A DNA stretch of 64,000 nt from Oerskovia paurometabola (GCF_016907365.1 NZ_JAFBBV010000001.1:3906001-3970000), one strand, 5' to 3'; positions 49,743 to 58,398 are shown, counted from the stretch's first letter. Made by a program: numbers and translations. Notes: generated by a model from the letters alone, not told the origin.

Positions 49743-50473
49743 GGGCCGTGGGGCTGCGGTCCGTCGTCGCCGCGGAGCTCGACAAGCTGCGCACGCTGCC
49801 CGTCACGGCCCTCGCCGTCGTGGGGACCGTCGTCGTCGGCGCCCTGATCGCCGCGGCGCAGGCGGGCGCGACCGCCGACCAGGACCTGCCCGCCTCGGCA
49901 GTCGAGGTCACGCTCCGGACGGTGCCCTTCGTCGTAGCGGGCCTGGTGCTGGTCGGGGTGCTGGCGGTCTCCCAGGAGCACGCCGGTCGCCAGGTCGCCA
50001 CGACCCTGGCAGCGGTGCCGCGACGAGGTCTGCTCGTCGCGGGCAAGAGCATCGCGGCGACCGCGGTGGTCGCGCTCGCGGCGATCTCGACGCTCGGCGC
50101 GTGCGTGGCCGCGGCCACGGTCGCACAGCGCCTGCTCGACGCTCCCGCCTCGTCGGACGGTGCCGGAGCGCTTGCGCTCCTGGGGGCTACGGCCTACCTC
50201 GTCCTGATCGGGGTGTTCTCGCACGCCGTGGCGCTGGTCGTGCGTCACCTCGTGCCGGCGCTCGTCGGTGTCCTCGCGCTGATCCTCGTCGTGTCCCCGC
50301 TGCTCGCGGGCGCGACCGAGCACGCGCGCTGGTTGCCCGACCGCGCCGCTGCGGCCTGGTTCGACTCCGGTCCGGGCGCGCTCGACGGGCCGACGGCGAC
50401 GCTCGTCGCGCTCGCCTGGGTGGTGGTGGTCGGCGGCCTGGGCTCGTGGCGGTTCCTCGTGCGCGACGCGTAG
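49739..50473 (+). CDS. ABC transporter permease (second subunit)
   Basis: This 244-residue protein is a paralogue of the preceding permease. It starts with an amphipathic ELDKLRTLPVTALAVVGTVV region, has GVLAVSQEHAGRQVATTLAA and VPRRGLLVAGKSIAATAVV as its coupling loop, and has about six membrane helices. GTG 49739 overlaps the previous stop by 4 nt. The gene ends the operon; no strong hairpin follows before the Fur-like box of the next gene. Confidence 0.88.
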   Translation: MRAVGLRSVVAAELDKLRTLPVTALAVVGTVVVGALIAAAQAGATADQDLPASAVEVTLRTVPFVVAGLVLVGVLAVSQEHAGRQVATTLAAVPRRGLLVAGKSIAATAVVALAAISTLGACVAAATVAQRLLDAPASSDGAGALALLGATAYLVLIGVFSHAVALVVRHLVPALVGVLALILVVSPLLAGATEHARWLPDRAAAAWFDSGPGALDGPTATLVALAWVVVVGGLGSWRFLVRDA

Positions 50474-50497
50474 GTCCACGCGCGGGTCCCGATTGAT

Positions 50498-50516
50498 AAT
50501 GAGAGTGGTTCTCATT
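50498..50516 (+). promoter_or_regulatory. Fur/Zur-type palindrome upstream of aztD
   Basis: The 7-5-7 perfect inverted repeat AATGAGA(GTGGT)TCTCATT sits within TGATAATGAG...CTCATTCTC, resembling Fur-family boxes. A TACGGT -10 element lies about 8 nt downstream, so bound repressor would block transcription. Given the zinc chaperone gene that follows, Zur is the most likely regulator. Confidence 0.75.
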
Positions 50517-50608
50517 CTCTGCTACGGTGTGGGAGGTCCGCCGCTCCTGCGTCGGAACCCATCCACCTACCGGAAGGACGGTGGGACCCGCCGGGGTCCC
50601 GTGACGCC

Positions 50609-51880
50609 ATGACCAGCACCAGACACCGCAGCCTCGCCCTGGGGATCGCCCTCGCCCTGCCCGCCGCCGTCCTCGCCGGCTGCGCCACGGGCGAGGGCTC
50701 CCCCGCCGCGTCCGACGCAGCAGAGCACGACCACGAGCACGGGCACGAGGAGGGTGGCCACGGGACCGAGGCCGCGACCGACACCCCGCGCATCGCCCTG
50801 AGCTACGACGGCGGCGTCGTCGTGCTCGACGGCACGAGCCTCGAACAGGTCGCCGACCTGCCCGTCGACGGCTTCACGCGCCTCAACCCCGCGGGCGACG
50901 AGCGCCACGTGATCGTCTCCGCGGGCGACGCGTTCCGGGTCCTCGATCTCGGCACGTGGGGCGAGCCGCACGGCAACCACTCGCACTTCTACACGGCCGA
51001 GCCGGCCTTCACGACGACCGAGTTCGCCGCGAACCACCCCGGGCACGTGGTCCGCCACGCGGGCCGCACGGTCCTGTTCAACGACGGCTCGGGCCTCGTC
51101 GAGTCGTTCGACCCGCACGACCTCGCGGACGGCGACCCGAAGACCACCACGTACACGACGCCGGCCCCGCACCACGGTGTCGCGGTCGAGCTCGAGAACG
51201 GTGACCTGCTGGTCACCGACGGCACCGAGGACGCCCGGTCGAGCGTCGTCGTCCTCGACAGCGCGCGCCACGAGATCGCCCGCACCGACGCCTGCCCCGG
51301 TGTGCACGGCGAGGCCGTCGCGTCCGACGAGGCCGTGGTCGTCGGCTGCCAGGACGGCGTCGTCGTCTACGCGGGCGGCGTACTGACCAAGATCGCGTCG
51401 GCCGACGCGTACGGCCGCATCGGCAACCAGGCCGGCTCGGAGGAGTCACCGGTCGTCCTCGGCGACTACAAGACCGACCCCGACGCCGACCTCGAACGCC
51501 CCACCCGCGTCTCGCTCGTCGACACGGTGAGCAAGCAGATCGCCCTGGTCGAGACGGGCGCGAGCTACTCGTTCCGCTCGCTCGGCCGCGGCCCGCACGG
51601 TGAGGCCCTGGTCCTCGGGACCGACGGGGCGCTGCGCGTCATCGATCCCGTCACGGGCGCGATCACCCGCACCATCGCCGTGACGGGCGCCTGGACCGAG
51701 CCCGACGACTGGCAGGCCCCGCGCCCCACGCTCTTCGTGCTCGACCACACCGCGTACGTGACCGACCCCGCGACCCAGACCGTCCACGCGGTCGACGTCG
51801 AGTCGGGCGAGGTCTACGCGAGCACCACGCTCGACGTCGTCCCCAACGAGCTGACGGGCGTCACGGGCCTCCCGGAGTAG
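50609..51880 (+). CDS. aztD: AztD-like zinc metallochaperone lipoprotein
   Basis: This 423-residue secreted protein has a lipobox (LPAAVLAGC, Cys at about 25) and a His-rich metal-binding stretch EHDHEHGHEEGGHG. A beta-propeller of the AztD family follows, with repeated blades such as VVVLDGTSLEQVADLPVDGF, LDLGTWGEPHGNHSHFYTAE and the metal-site region TPAPHHGVAVELENGDLLVT. AztD passes zinc to the solute-binding protein of AztABC; those genes are not in this window. A Fur/Zur palindrome overlaps the promoter region. A GGGACC/GGTCCC hairpin lies just before the ATG. Lipid anchoring to the membrane is inferred from the lipobox. Confidence 0.88.
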   Translation: MTSTRHRSLALGIALALPAAVLAGCATGEGSPAASDAAEHDHEHGHEEGGHGTEAATDTPRIALSYDGGVVVLDGTSLEQVADLPVDGFTRLNPAGDERHVIVSAGDAFRVLDLGTWGEPHGNHSHFYTAEPAFTTTEFAANHPGHVVRHAGRTVLFNDGSGLVESFDPHDLADGDPKTTTYTTPAPHHGVAVELENGDLLVTDGTEDARSSVVVLDSARHEIARTDACPGVHGEAVASDEAVVVGCQDGVVVYAGGVLTKIASADAYGRIGNQAGSEESPVVLGDYKTDPDADLERPTRVSLVDTVSKQIALVETGASYSFRSLGRGPHGEALVLGTDGALRVIDPVTGAITRTIAVTGAWTEPDDWQAPRPTLFVLDHTAYVTDPATQTVHAVDVESGEVYASTTLDVVPNELTGVTGLPE

Positions 51881-51893
51881 GCCCCGCCCTCCC

Positions 51894-51973
51894 TGCCCGA
51901 CGGCGCCGCGCGCCCCGGGCGGCCACCTCCCGACGGAGAGGTGGTCGCCCGGGGCGCGCTCCGTCGTCGGGCA
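51894..51973. terminator. Large bidirectional terminator
   Basis: An extended hairpin of about 36 bp per arm with a few mismatches (outer TGCCCGACG/CGTCGGGCA, inner CCACCTC/GAGGTGG, 8-nt loop) lies between the convergent aztD and Nudix genes. Confidence 0.85.
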
Positions 51974-51975
51974 CG

Positions 51976-52443
51976 TCAGGGCTCGGTGAGCGCCTCCTCG
52001 AGGCGGTCCAGCAGGGCCACCTGACCCGCGACCACCAGGTCGCGCGCCCGCCCGAACGGCACCCACTCCACACGGTCCAGCTCCGGGAACCTCGCCCGGC
52101 GCCCCGAGCGCGGCGGCCACTCCATCTCGAACGTGTTGCTCACCGCGGTGCTCACGTCGAAGTCGGCCCGGCGCGCCCAGGCCCGGACCGTCTTGCCCCC
52201 TCGCTGCCGGATCTCGCCCAGGTCGACCTCGGGGCCGTCGGGCGGCGACGATCCCAGCTCCTCGGTGAACTCGCGGACCGCTGCGTCGTGCGGGTCCTCG
52301 TCCGGGGTGTGCTCACCCTTGGGGATCGTCCACGCGCGCTCGTCCTTGCGCGCCCACAACGGCCCGCCCATGTGGCCGAGCAGCACCTCGACCGCGCCGT
52401 CGTCCGCGACCCGGTACAGCAGGAGCCCCGCGCTCGTGACCAC
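51976..52443 (-). CDS. Nudix hydrolase
   Basis: This 155-residue protein carries a perfect Nudix box (G-x5-E-x7-R-E-F-T-E-E-L-G), GEHTPDEDPHDAAVREFTEE then LG, at about residues 42-65. It is preceded by WARKDERAWTIPKG. The SAGLLLYRVADDGAVEVLLG start and the length match the Ap4A/NTP pyrophosphohydrolase-like group found in actinobacteria. It cleaves a nucleoside diphosphate linked to another moiety; the exact substrate is unknown. The GTG start is 3 bp after the deacetylase stop, so both genes share a transcript. Confidence 0.92.
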   Translation of the reverse strand: MVTSAGLLLYRVADDGAVEVLLGHMGGPLWARKDERAWTIPKGEHTPDEDPHDAAVREFTEELGSSPPDGPEVDLGEIRQRGGKTVRAWARRADFDVSTAVSNTFEMEWPPRSGRRARFPELDRVEWVPFGRARDLVVAGQVALLDRLEEALTEP

Positions 52444-52446
52444 GGC

Positions 52447-53673
52447 TCAGTACACCGCCGGGCGCGCCTGGAGCTCGGCGAGCACCGCCGGGTCCTGCAG
52501 GTTCATCCAGGCGATGACGTCCTGGTACGTCGCACAGATGGTCTCCGGCTTGGCGCACGTCTCGAGCATGAACTCCTTCGCGGCAGGGTTGAACGCGTTG
52601 CCGCTCCACTGGTTGAAGTGGTTCGCCACGAGCACCGGCGCCCGGTTGCCGATGAAGGCCGCCTCGTACATGTGGCGGTACGTCTCCAGGACGGCGGCGT
52701 GGATCTCCGGGGCCCGCTCGGGCTGGTTCTTCGCCTTGTTGAACTTGTACCAGAAGTTGTAGTCCATGGCCATGACGCTCCCGAGCGCCGGGGAGCTCGT
52801 CGTCTGCATGCGGAACTCCCACACGCCGTACTCCTGCTTGGGCCACGCGATGCCGCTGCCCGGGATCGACGAGTCGTAGGTCAGCCCGTGCGCGGCCCAC
52901 GCCGGGGCGATCTGGTCCCAGTTCCCCTCGAGGCACGGCGTCCGGCCACCCTTGACCTCGGACGCCGGGATCGCGAGCGGCGGCGTGCCTTGCAGGCCGT
53001 CGATCTCCTGCCAGCCGTTCCAGAACCCGAAGAACTGGTCGAGCTCGCTGTTCCAGTCGGCCGTCGACCACGACGCCCCGCCCGGCGGGTTGTCCGCGCA
53101 GAAGTGGCCGTTGTAGTGCGTCCCGATCTCGTGCCCCTCCATCCACGCCGCGTTGAGGTCGCCCACGAGCGTCGTCACGGTCGCCGCGTCTCCCCCGAAG
53201 CTCACCGACGCCTTGCCCGGCGAGTGCCCGGGACCCGTGTAGGCGTCGCGGTGCTCGTCCGTGAGCAGGTAGATGCCCGTGAGGAACCCCGTGAACCGCG
53301 CGTTCACCTGCGCCGCGGCCTCGCGGAACTCGGTCCAGCGGTCGTGCCACCCCGCGCCGTCGAACGAGAAGATGACGAACTGCGGCGGGTTCTCGCCCGG
53401 CGCGAGACGCGTCATGGGCACGTTCGACGCGGCACGCGTCGGGGTGGTGGGCGTGGGGGTTGGTGTCGGGGTCGGGGTCGGTGTGGGGCTGGGCGTGGGC
53501 GTGGGCCGTTCCGACGGCGAGGCGCCCGCGGTGGGGCGCTCCGGCGTCGGGCCCGGGTCCTGCGAGGGCGACCCCGTGCAGCCCGCGGCGACCACCAGAG
53601 CGGCCGCCGCGGTCGCGACGAGGACCGCCCTGCGACGCAGGCCCCCGACAGGACGAGCAGACCTCTCAGACAC
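52447..53673 (-). CDS. Polysaccharide deacetylase-like lipoprotein
   Basis: This 408-residue exported protein has a signal peptide ending in lipobox VAAGC (Cys32), then a Thr-Pro repeat linker at about residues 56-80. The catalytic NodB-like barrel follows: FVIFSFDGAG (metal Asp), GHEIGTHYNGHFC (His pair) and APVLVANHFNQW near the end. These support a metal-dependent carbohydrate de-N-acetylase acting on cell-wall or capsule polymers, or on chitin oligomers given the chitinase in the window. It is co-transcribed with a Nudix gene. A TAGCGT -10 box (53711-53706) and GGAAGGA ribosome site support the GTG start. Confidence 0.85.
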   Translation of the reverse strand: MSERSARPVGGLRRRAVLVATAAAALVVAAGCTGSPSQDPGPTPERPTAGASPSERPTPTPSPTPTPTPTPTPTPTTPTRAASNVPMTRLAPGENPPQFVIFSFDGAGWHDRWTEFREAAAQVNARFTGFLTGIYLLTDEHRDAYTGPGHSPGKASVSFGGDAATVTTLVGDLNAAWMEGHEIGTHYNGHFCADNPPGGASWSTADWNSELDQFFGFWNGWQEIDGLQGTPPLAIPASEVKGGRTPCLEGNWDQIAPAWAAHGLTYDSSIPGSGIAWPKQEYGVWEFRMQTTSSPALGSVMAMDYNFWYKFNKAKNQPERAPEIHAAVLETYRHMYEAAFIGNRAPVLVANHFNQWSGNAFNPAAKEFMLETCAKPETICATYQDVIAWMNLQDPAVLAELQARPAVY

Positions 53674-53766
53674 GGGCAGTCCTTCCGCGCGCGGGCAGTG
53701 CCCCCACGCTAGGGGATGCGGGGTCAGAGTGCCCGGGCGGCGGGGTCGTCGTGCGGGTGAGGCCGC

Positions 53767-54753
53767 TCAGGGCTCCGGGACGTCCTCGAAGACGCTGCCC
53801 GGGTTGCGCATCAACGCGGCCCGGTCGAGCGGCCACACCTTCGCGACCGCGGTGCCCACCACGTTCTCCATGGGCACGAAACCCTTCCCCGGCTTGTCGG
53901 TGTTGTAGCGCGAGTCGCCCGAGTTCTGGCGGTTGTCCCCCAGGACGAACAGGTACCCCTCCGGGACCGTCACGTCGAACGGGATCTCGCTCGGGGCCGA
54001 GCCCGGCTTGATGTACGTCTCGTCGATCGGCACACCGTTGACCGAGACCCGACCCTGCGCGTCGCAGCACGTCACGTGGTCGCCCGGCAGGCCGATGACC
54101 CGCTTGATGAGGTGCTCGTTCGCGTCCACCGGACGGATGCCGATGAACGTCAGGAACGTCTCCCCCGCCTTGACCAGCCCCGTCGACTCGTTCTGCGGCT
54201 GGCTCGCGAGCCAGCCGCCCGGGTCCTTGAAGACCACGACGTCGCCGCGGTGCACGTCGAGGAACCGCGGGACCAGGCGCGAGGCCAGGACCCGGTCGTC
54301 CTTGATGAGCGTGTCCTCCATCGACTCGCTCGGGATGACGAACGGCTGGACCAGGAACGTCTTGATGAGGAATGAGATGATCAGCGCCGCGACGACGATG
54401 ATCCCGACCTCGCGAGCGAACGACCAGCGGCGGCGGGTAGGAGCGGGGGCCTTGTCGGCGTCCTGGACGGGGTCGGTCGGGGGCGCCGGATCGGCCGGAG
54501 TTGCCGGGGTGGCGGGGTCTGCCGGGGTGGCGGGGTCTGCCGGGGTGGCGGGGTCTGCCGGGGTGGCGGGGTCTGCCGGGGTGGCGAGGTCTGCCGGGGT
54601 GGCCCGGCCACCGGAGATCGCCCCGCCCCGCGCGCCCTCGTCAGGGGCCGGCGCGGGACGCGCAGGGAAGACCGAGTCGACGTCGGGGGCTGCGGCGAAC
54701 GCACCGGACGGTCTCGGCTGGTCGTCTGCGCTGTCTGCGTCGTTCGAGGTCAC
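53767..54753 (-). CDS. lepB: Signal peptidase I
   Basis: This 328-residue enzyme has a disordered N-terminal region of about 105 residues containing five to six ATPADP-type repeats. One membrane anchor follows (EVGIIVVAALIISFLIKTFL). The catalytic domain has FVIPSESMEDTLIKDDRVLA (Ser144), LIKRVIGLPGDHV (Lys217) and GYLFVLGDNRQNSGDSR. It removes signal peptides from secreted proteins such as the chitinase and deacetylase here. GTG 54753 was chosen as the first start before the repeats; longer in-frame extensions lack sense. The repeat tract is encoded by an 18-bp tandem repeat, so its length may vary between strains. Confidence 0.95.
   Translation of the reverse strand: MTSNDADSADDQPRPSGAFAAAPDVDSVFPARPAPAPDEGARGGAISGGRATPADLATPADPATPADPATPADPATPADPATPATPADPAPPTDPVQDADKAPAPTRRRWSFAREVGIIVVAALIISFLIKTFLVQPFVIPSESMEDTLIKDDRVLASRLVPRFLDVHRGDVVVFKDPGGWLASQPQNESTGLVKAGETFLTFIGIRPVDANEHLIKRVIGLPGDHVTCCDAQGRVSVNGVPIDETYIKPGSAPSEIPFDVTVPEGYLFVLGDNRQNSGDSRYNTDKPGKGFVPMENVVGTAVAKVWPLDRAALMRNPGSVFEDVPEP
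54502..54605. repeat. 18-bp tandem repeat in lepB
   Basis: About 5.8 copies of TGCCGGGGTGGCGGGGTC encode the ATPADP hexapeptide repeat in the N-terminal linker of signal peptidase I. One unit differs by a single base (GAGGTC). Confidence 0.95.
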
Positions 54754-55385
54754 GGGGACACTCTTCCACCGATGGACCGAACCGGCTGGTTCATCTCGGG
54801 CGGACCGGACACGATCAGCCCCGCACTGGTCCTCCCTGATGACCACGCTCCGTAGGACAAGCCATGGAGAAACTACGCATGCAGCCCCGACACCCCGGCA
54901 CCTTGCACTCCTCTGAATCACTGTCCCGAACCCGGCTCGCACGATACGACATAAGCCAAGGCCCGAGCCAAACGCACCCCACTGTTGCCGAGCCACTCAC
55001 TTCCCCGAGCCCGCCTACCGCGGACACCTGGCGAGACGTTGCCGCAACGGCCAAGCAGCGCGAAAAAACTGCGGAGTGGACGCAATGAGCGAGACGCGGA
55101 TTCCAACCAAGAAGTCACGTAACGGACTATCACGTCTTTACGTCGTAGCAAATGCCCGAGGGTGCGACCAGGTGCACACCCCCGAAGCGAACGATGTGCG
55201 GTGGTGTAAGTCGCCCTCGCTCCGCCTCACCGCGCACTACTCCGCTTGGGCACGCTAGCACCTGCCCTGCCGACCCGAAGATCAGTGCGCAAAGCCATCA
55301 TGGATCAGCCTCCCTGAGCGACCCATCGATCGCCCTCGGCAGGACACGACTTTCTCATCGGCAAACCAACAGGCACCTCGCTGCA
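54754..55385. other. Low-GC spacer, no convincing gene
   Basis: GC content falls markedly from about 54,850 onward, marking the left edge of an AT-richer island. Several open frames of 60-200 codons exist here, but none has a good ribosome site plus plausible composition, and most are antisense to the gene at 55386-56516. I see no transposase or integrase. The first 100 bp may hold the lepB promoter. Confidence 0.5.
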
Positions 55386-56516
55386 TCACGAACCATCGCC
55401 AGCTTCCACCTCTCCTTCTGCGTCCGGCATGGCCGTCGTCTCCGGCGGGCGCCGATCCCCTTCCCTGAAGACACGATGCGACGCCTCGATGCTCTCCCAA
55501 CGTATGCGCTCAACGAAGGCCGCGCCGGACAATTCATCATCGAGGTCTTGCAGTGCCTTCTCAATCCAACCCAGGTATCTCAGATCATCGCGCTTCATAA
55601 ACAGACCACGCCTCACCTTAACTTGGATGCTAAATTCGACACGAAGGATACGGCAATCAGAGAACTGTCGACCAACATACAGAGGCAGCAACGAGTAAGG
55701 GACGCCAGCGCCAAAGGGTCGCGTGTCAACCGACAACAAGACCGTCATCGCCGGTCCCGATACCTCTAGGCATTGACCCGAGGTGCGCCTAATGGTGCTA
55801 TTGGCAGGCAGGGTCAGTTCGAATTTGCTATAGAGGCCGCCGGTGGAGCTGTTCGAGTAGATAACAGTCCACCCATCCGGCCCTTCATCTACGGGATCGA
55901 ATCCTTCTCGATCGGCCGGATCCCTTGAAAAGAGCTCAAGAAACCGGTTCTTTAAGAGAATGTCAGGAAGATCGTCGCGCTCATACTGTTCTAGCCGACC
56001 TCGCGCAAACTCAGCGCGATTAAAGTATCCACTGAGACTAAGGCTTAGTTCATCAAGGAGTATGTACTCCATCAACTCCTGCAGCAGACGCGCACTCTGA
56101 GGTCGCGCAGACGGTTTGTGGAAGTCCCAATCATGGAAGGTGGGTGTCGACTCCCACTGGCGCCGCAGGGCAGGGTTCTCCGCGAACGCAGAATTCAGGT
56201 ATTCAACAGCTTTCTCACTCAGCTTATATCCAGGAACCTCGATAATCGTGCACGAGTCGCGCTCGCTAACATAGAACCCTTCAATCTCCAGGTCGTGCTC
56301 GATCGGCCTCAGTCGACTGCGAACTACATAAACCACCGGCAGCAGTCCTACAATCGCGCCCAGCGTGGCAGCCGCCCACGAAGGGAGTGCCGTCAATATC
56401 GCACCTGACACCATATTGACCCCGAGAGACACGGCCAACGCAAGAAGAATTACTTCGATGAGCGACGATCGCACTCCGGGCAGATCAGACACAAGGCGGG
56501 GCGCATTTCTATTCAT
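55386..56516 (-). CDS. Orphan two-TM membrane protein in low-GC island
   Basis: This 376-residue protein has two adjacent N-terminal helices (SLIEVILLALAVSLGVNMVS and WAAATLGAIVGLLPVVYVV). A cytosolic domain of about 310 residues follows, with mixed alpha/beta character (YVSERDSCTIIEVPGYKLSE, LLQELMEYILLDELSLSLSG). It has an ideal ribosome site (CAGGAG 6 nt before ATG) and intact reading frame. Base composition is near 50% GC, unlike the rest of the window, so it is probably acquired. I recognise no family. The two-helix-plus-cytosolic-domain layout recalls membrane-anchored defence or effector accessories, but nothing catalytic is visible. Confidence 0.75.
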   Translation of the reverse strand: MNRNAPRLVSDLPGVRSSLIEVILLALAVSLGVNMVSGAILTALPSWAAATLGAIVGLLPVVYVVRSRLRPIEHDLEIEGFYVSERDSCTIIEVPGYKLSEKAVEYLNSAFAENPALRRQWESTPTFHDWDFHKPSARPQSARLLQELMEYILLDELSLSLSGYFNRAEFARGRLEQYERDDLPDILLKNRFLELFSRDPADREGFDPVDEGPDGWTVIYSNSSTGGLYSKFELTLPANSTIRRTSGQCLEVSGPAMTVLLSVDTRPFGAGVPYSLLPLYVGRQFSDCRILRVEFSIQVKVRRGLFMKRDDLRYLGWIEKALQDLDDELSGAAFVERIRWESIEASHRVFREGDRRPPETTAMPDAEGEVEAGDGS

Positions 56517-57394
56517 TTCGACTCCTGAGCAACCTCGGGCCGGAGAGGCGGAAAGTCGCCCGCTCGCACAGTCTGCATGGGCAAGAATCTAACGGCCGAG
56601 CTCGCCCTACGCAAGAGACGCGCCTAGCGACCCCCTCCCCGCGCCGGTCTCCGAGAGCACTGCATCAACCACTGTGCGAACAACCCCTCGGCTTGAGGCC
56701 GAATCGGCCACGAGTTGGCGAACCGCATGCATCGGAAACAGTTCTTGTCTTCGATTAACGTAACACCAATCAAACATTTGTTATACAAATTCTCCGCCGG
56801 GAGCCCACAGCCATGCGAGGATGTACATATCCTCGAAAGCGCGGACTGCGCTTGAACCGCACCGCAGGAGTGTCCTGGAAAATTCGCCGAGGCGGCAGTC
56901 CAGGCACTCGGCCCTCCTGATAGACGGCCTTTCGTAGGATACTCTCCAACACTCGACGGTCGTCGATTTAAGGGGTCGAGTTGTCGGAGTGGCGCCTTCT
57001 GCATGTGGCGGAAATCAACCTCGTTGCGAGGACCCAACGTATGCCATCGGCGGGGCGGCCCTTCGGGCCGGAGTTCGGCTCGTGTGTGATAGCTCAATCC
57101 AATACCCGACCTGCCGCCTCGCACGACCACGTCCTGGCGTATCTCGTTGCCGGAAGGCGCTAGACCTCGACATGTTGCGGTCCGTCACTCGCCTCCACCT
57201 TGATCACCGCAGGCGCCACACCGCCAAGGGCAACCCGCTTCGTCCCCAACCAGCGTCACAGGCACCCGTGACATCCACCGTTGACCCAGGCGGTACCGGT
57301 AGCGAGTTCGACGACGATCGTCAACGCGACGAGGAGCATGGGCTCGCCCGACGAGGGCAAAGTCCTCCGGCATCGCGCGAGGGCACCTGGAACG
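56517..57394. other. Low-GC island flank without convincing genes
   Basis: The stretch is about 50-60% GC. On the minus strand it holds the promoter of the orphan gene (a TTAGATTC -10-like element near 56588). It also holds several short open frames, such as 56770-56952 on the minus strand, that could be decayed coding sequence. No recombinase motif or clear direct repeat of the tRNA 3' end was found. GC rises again from about 57,180 toward the tRNA-Ser gene. Confidence 0.5.
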
Positions 57395-57429
57395 ACGAAG
57401 GGCCCCGACCACTGGTCGGGACCCTTCGT
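57395..57429 (-). terminator. Terminator after tRNA-Ser(CGA)
   Basis: A 17-bp stem with one mismatch (ACGAAGGGcCCCGACCA versus its complement) begins 6 nt beyond the tRNA 3' end on the minus strand. Confidence 0.75.
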
Positions 57430-57434
57430 GCTTG

Positions 57435-57521
57435 CGGTAGCGGTGAGATTCGAACTCACGGTGGACTTTCACCCACACACGCTTTCGAGGCGTGCTCCTT
57501 AGGCCACTCGGACACGCTACC
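57435..57521 (-). tRNA. tRNA-Ser (anticodon CGA)
   Basis: This 87-nt class II tRNA has acceptor stem GGTAGCG/CGCTACC, discriminator G, anticodon stem CACGC/GCGTG and loop CTCGAAA. The anticodon is therefore CGA (reads UCG). It has a long variable arm and T-loop AGTTCGAATCT. CCA is not encoded. A 9-bp hairpin (CAGCCGGGA/TCCCGGCTG, 57522-57541) directly precedes it, and a TATCCT -10 box lies at 57551-57546. Confidence 0.95.
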
Positions 57522-57759
57522 CAGCCGGGAAGTCCCGGCTGCAGAAGGATACCCGCTCGCGGCGCCTGGACCGAATCGGGCACCCCGCACGCCTGCCGGC
57601 ACCCGTGGGAGGCCGCCGTCGGACGCCCGGGGCGAGCCCCGCCGTCGGGCACCCGACGCACCCCGAACTCACATCCTCACCTACCCCGTGTCATAGCGAT
57701 CTCACAGGTTCGGGCGGCTCCATGGAGGAGTTCACTTCCCCGTCACCTGGAGGTCACCC
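57522..57759. promoter_or_regulatory. Divergent region between tRNA-Ser and DUF4956 gene
   Basis: The region contains the tRNA leader hairpin at 57522-57541, the TATCCT box of the tRNA promoter and two copies of the CCGCCGTCGG word near 57614 and 57643. On the plus strand a TAGCGAT -10-like element near 57693 precedes the DUF4956 operon, with GGAGGAG near 57723 and GGAGGTC close to the GTG start. Confidence 0.5.
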
Positions 57760-58398
57760 GTGACCCAGCCCCCACAGCTCGCGCTGTACCTCGTCGACCT
57801 GGTCGCCGTGCTCGTCCTGACGTTCGGCCTCTACTTCCCGCGCCATCGGCGCCGTGATCTAGTCGTGGCCTACCTGGGCGTGAACGTGGGCGTGCTGGCG
57901 GTCGCGGCGACGCTCGCGAGCAGCACGGTCGGCGCGGGCCTGGGCCTGGGCCTCTTCGGCGTCCTGTCGATCATCCGGCTGCGGTCGACCGAGCTGAGCC
58001 AGCACGAGGTCGCGTACTACTTCGCGGCCCTCGCACTGGGCCTCCTGGGTGGCCTCGGCGCGACCGCGGGCTGGCTCGGCGTCGCGGGCAGCGCCCTGAT
58101 CCTCGTGGTCATGGCGGTCGCGGACCACCCGCGGCTGCTGCGGCGCCACCGCAGCCAGGTCGTCCTGCTCGACCGCGCCTTCCCCGACGAGGCCGGCCTC
58201 GTGGCCTACCTCGAGCAGCTCCTGGGGGCGCACGTGCACTCGGCGTCGGTCCAGCGCCTCGACCTCGTGAACGACACGACCCTGGTCGACGTCCGTTTCG
58301 AGGTCGCCCCGGGCGGCGGCGTCGCGGCGAGCAGCGCGACCGACGTCGCCGCGGCCCTCACCGCCCCGGCCGGGCCCGCCGCCCGGGTGTCGGCATGA
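57760..58398 (+). CDS. DUF4956 domain-containing membrane protein
   Basis: This 212-residue protein has four to five N-terminal helices (LALYLVDLVAVLVLTFGLYF, LVVAYLGVNVGVLAVAATLA, VGAGLGLGLFGVLSIIRLRS, VAYYFAALALGLLGGLGATA, WLGVAGSALILVVMAVAD). The signature FGVLSIIRLRSTELSQHEVA between helices 3 and 4 is typical of DUF4956. A cytosolic ferredoxin-like tail follows (AYLEQLLGAHVHSASVQRLD). It overlaps the VTC-domain gene by ATGA. DUF4956 commonly travels with VTC and secreted beta-helix/CotH-like proteins in bacteria, but the joint function is not established. GTG 57760 follows GGAGGTC. Confidence 0.88.
   Translation: MTQPPQLALYLVDLVAVLVLTFGLYFPRHRRRDLVVAYLGVNVGVLAVAATLASSTVGAGLGLGLFGVLSIIRLRSTELSQHEVAYYFAALALGLLGGLGATAGWLGVAGSALILVVMAVADHPRLLRRHRSQVVLLDRAFPDEAGLVAYLEQLLGAHVHSASVQRLDLVNDTTLVDVRFEVAPGGGVAASSATDVAAALTAPAGPAARVSA

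Noticed and set aside
53448..53512. GT-rich tract resembling a DNA repeat element
   Set aside because: It is the coding sequence of the Thr-Pro linker in the deacetylase lipoprotein.
55152..55769. 205-codon plus-strand open frame in the island
   Set aside because: It is antisense to the intact minus-strand membrane protein gene, has no ribosome site and low-complexity composition.
56624..57130. 168-codon minus-strand open frame
   Set aside because: There is no ribosome site, residue composition is unlike a folded protein and no motif is visible; it may at most be decayed sequence.
57296..57442. Possible att repeat: CGGTAGCG occurs at the tRNA-Ser(CGA) 3' end and again at 57296
   Set aside because: The identity is only 8 bp, lies within 140 bp of the tRNA and does not bracket the low-GC island; no integrase is present.
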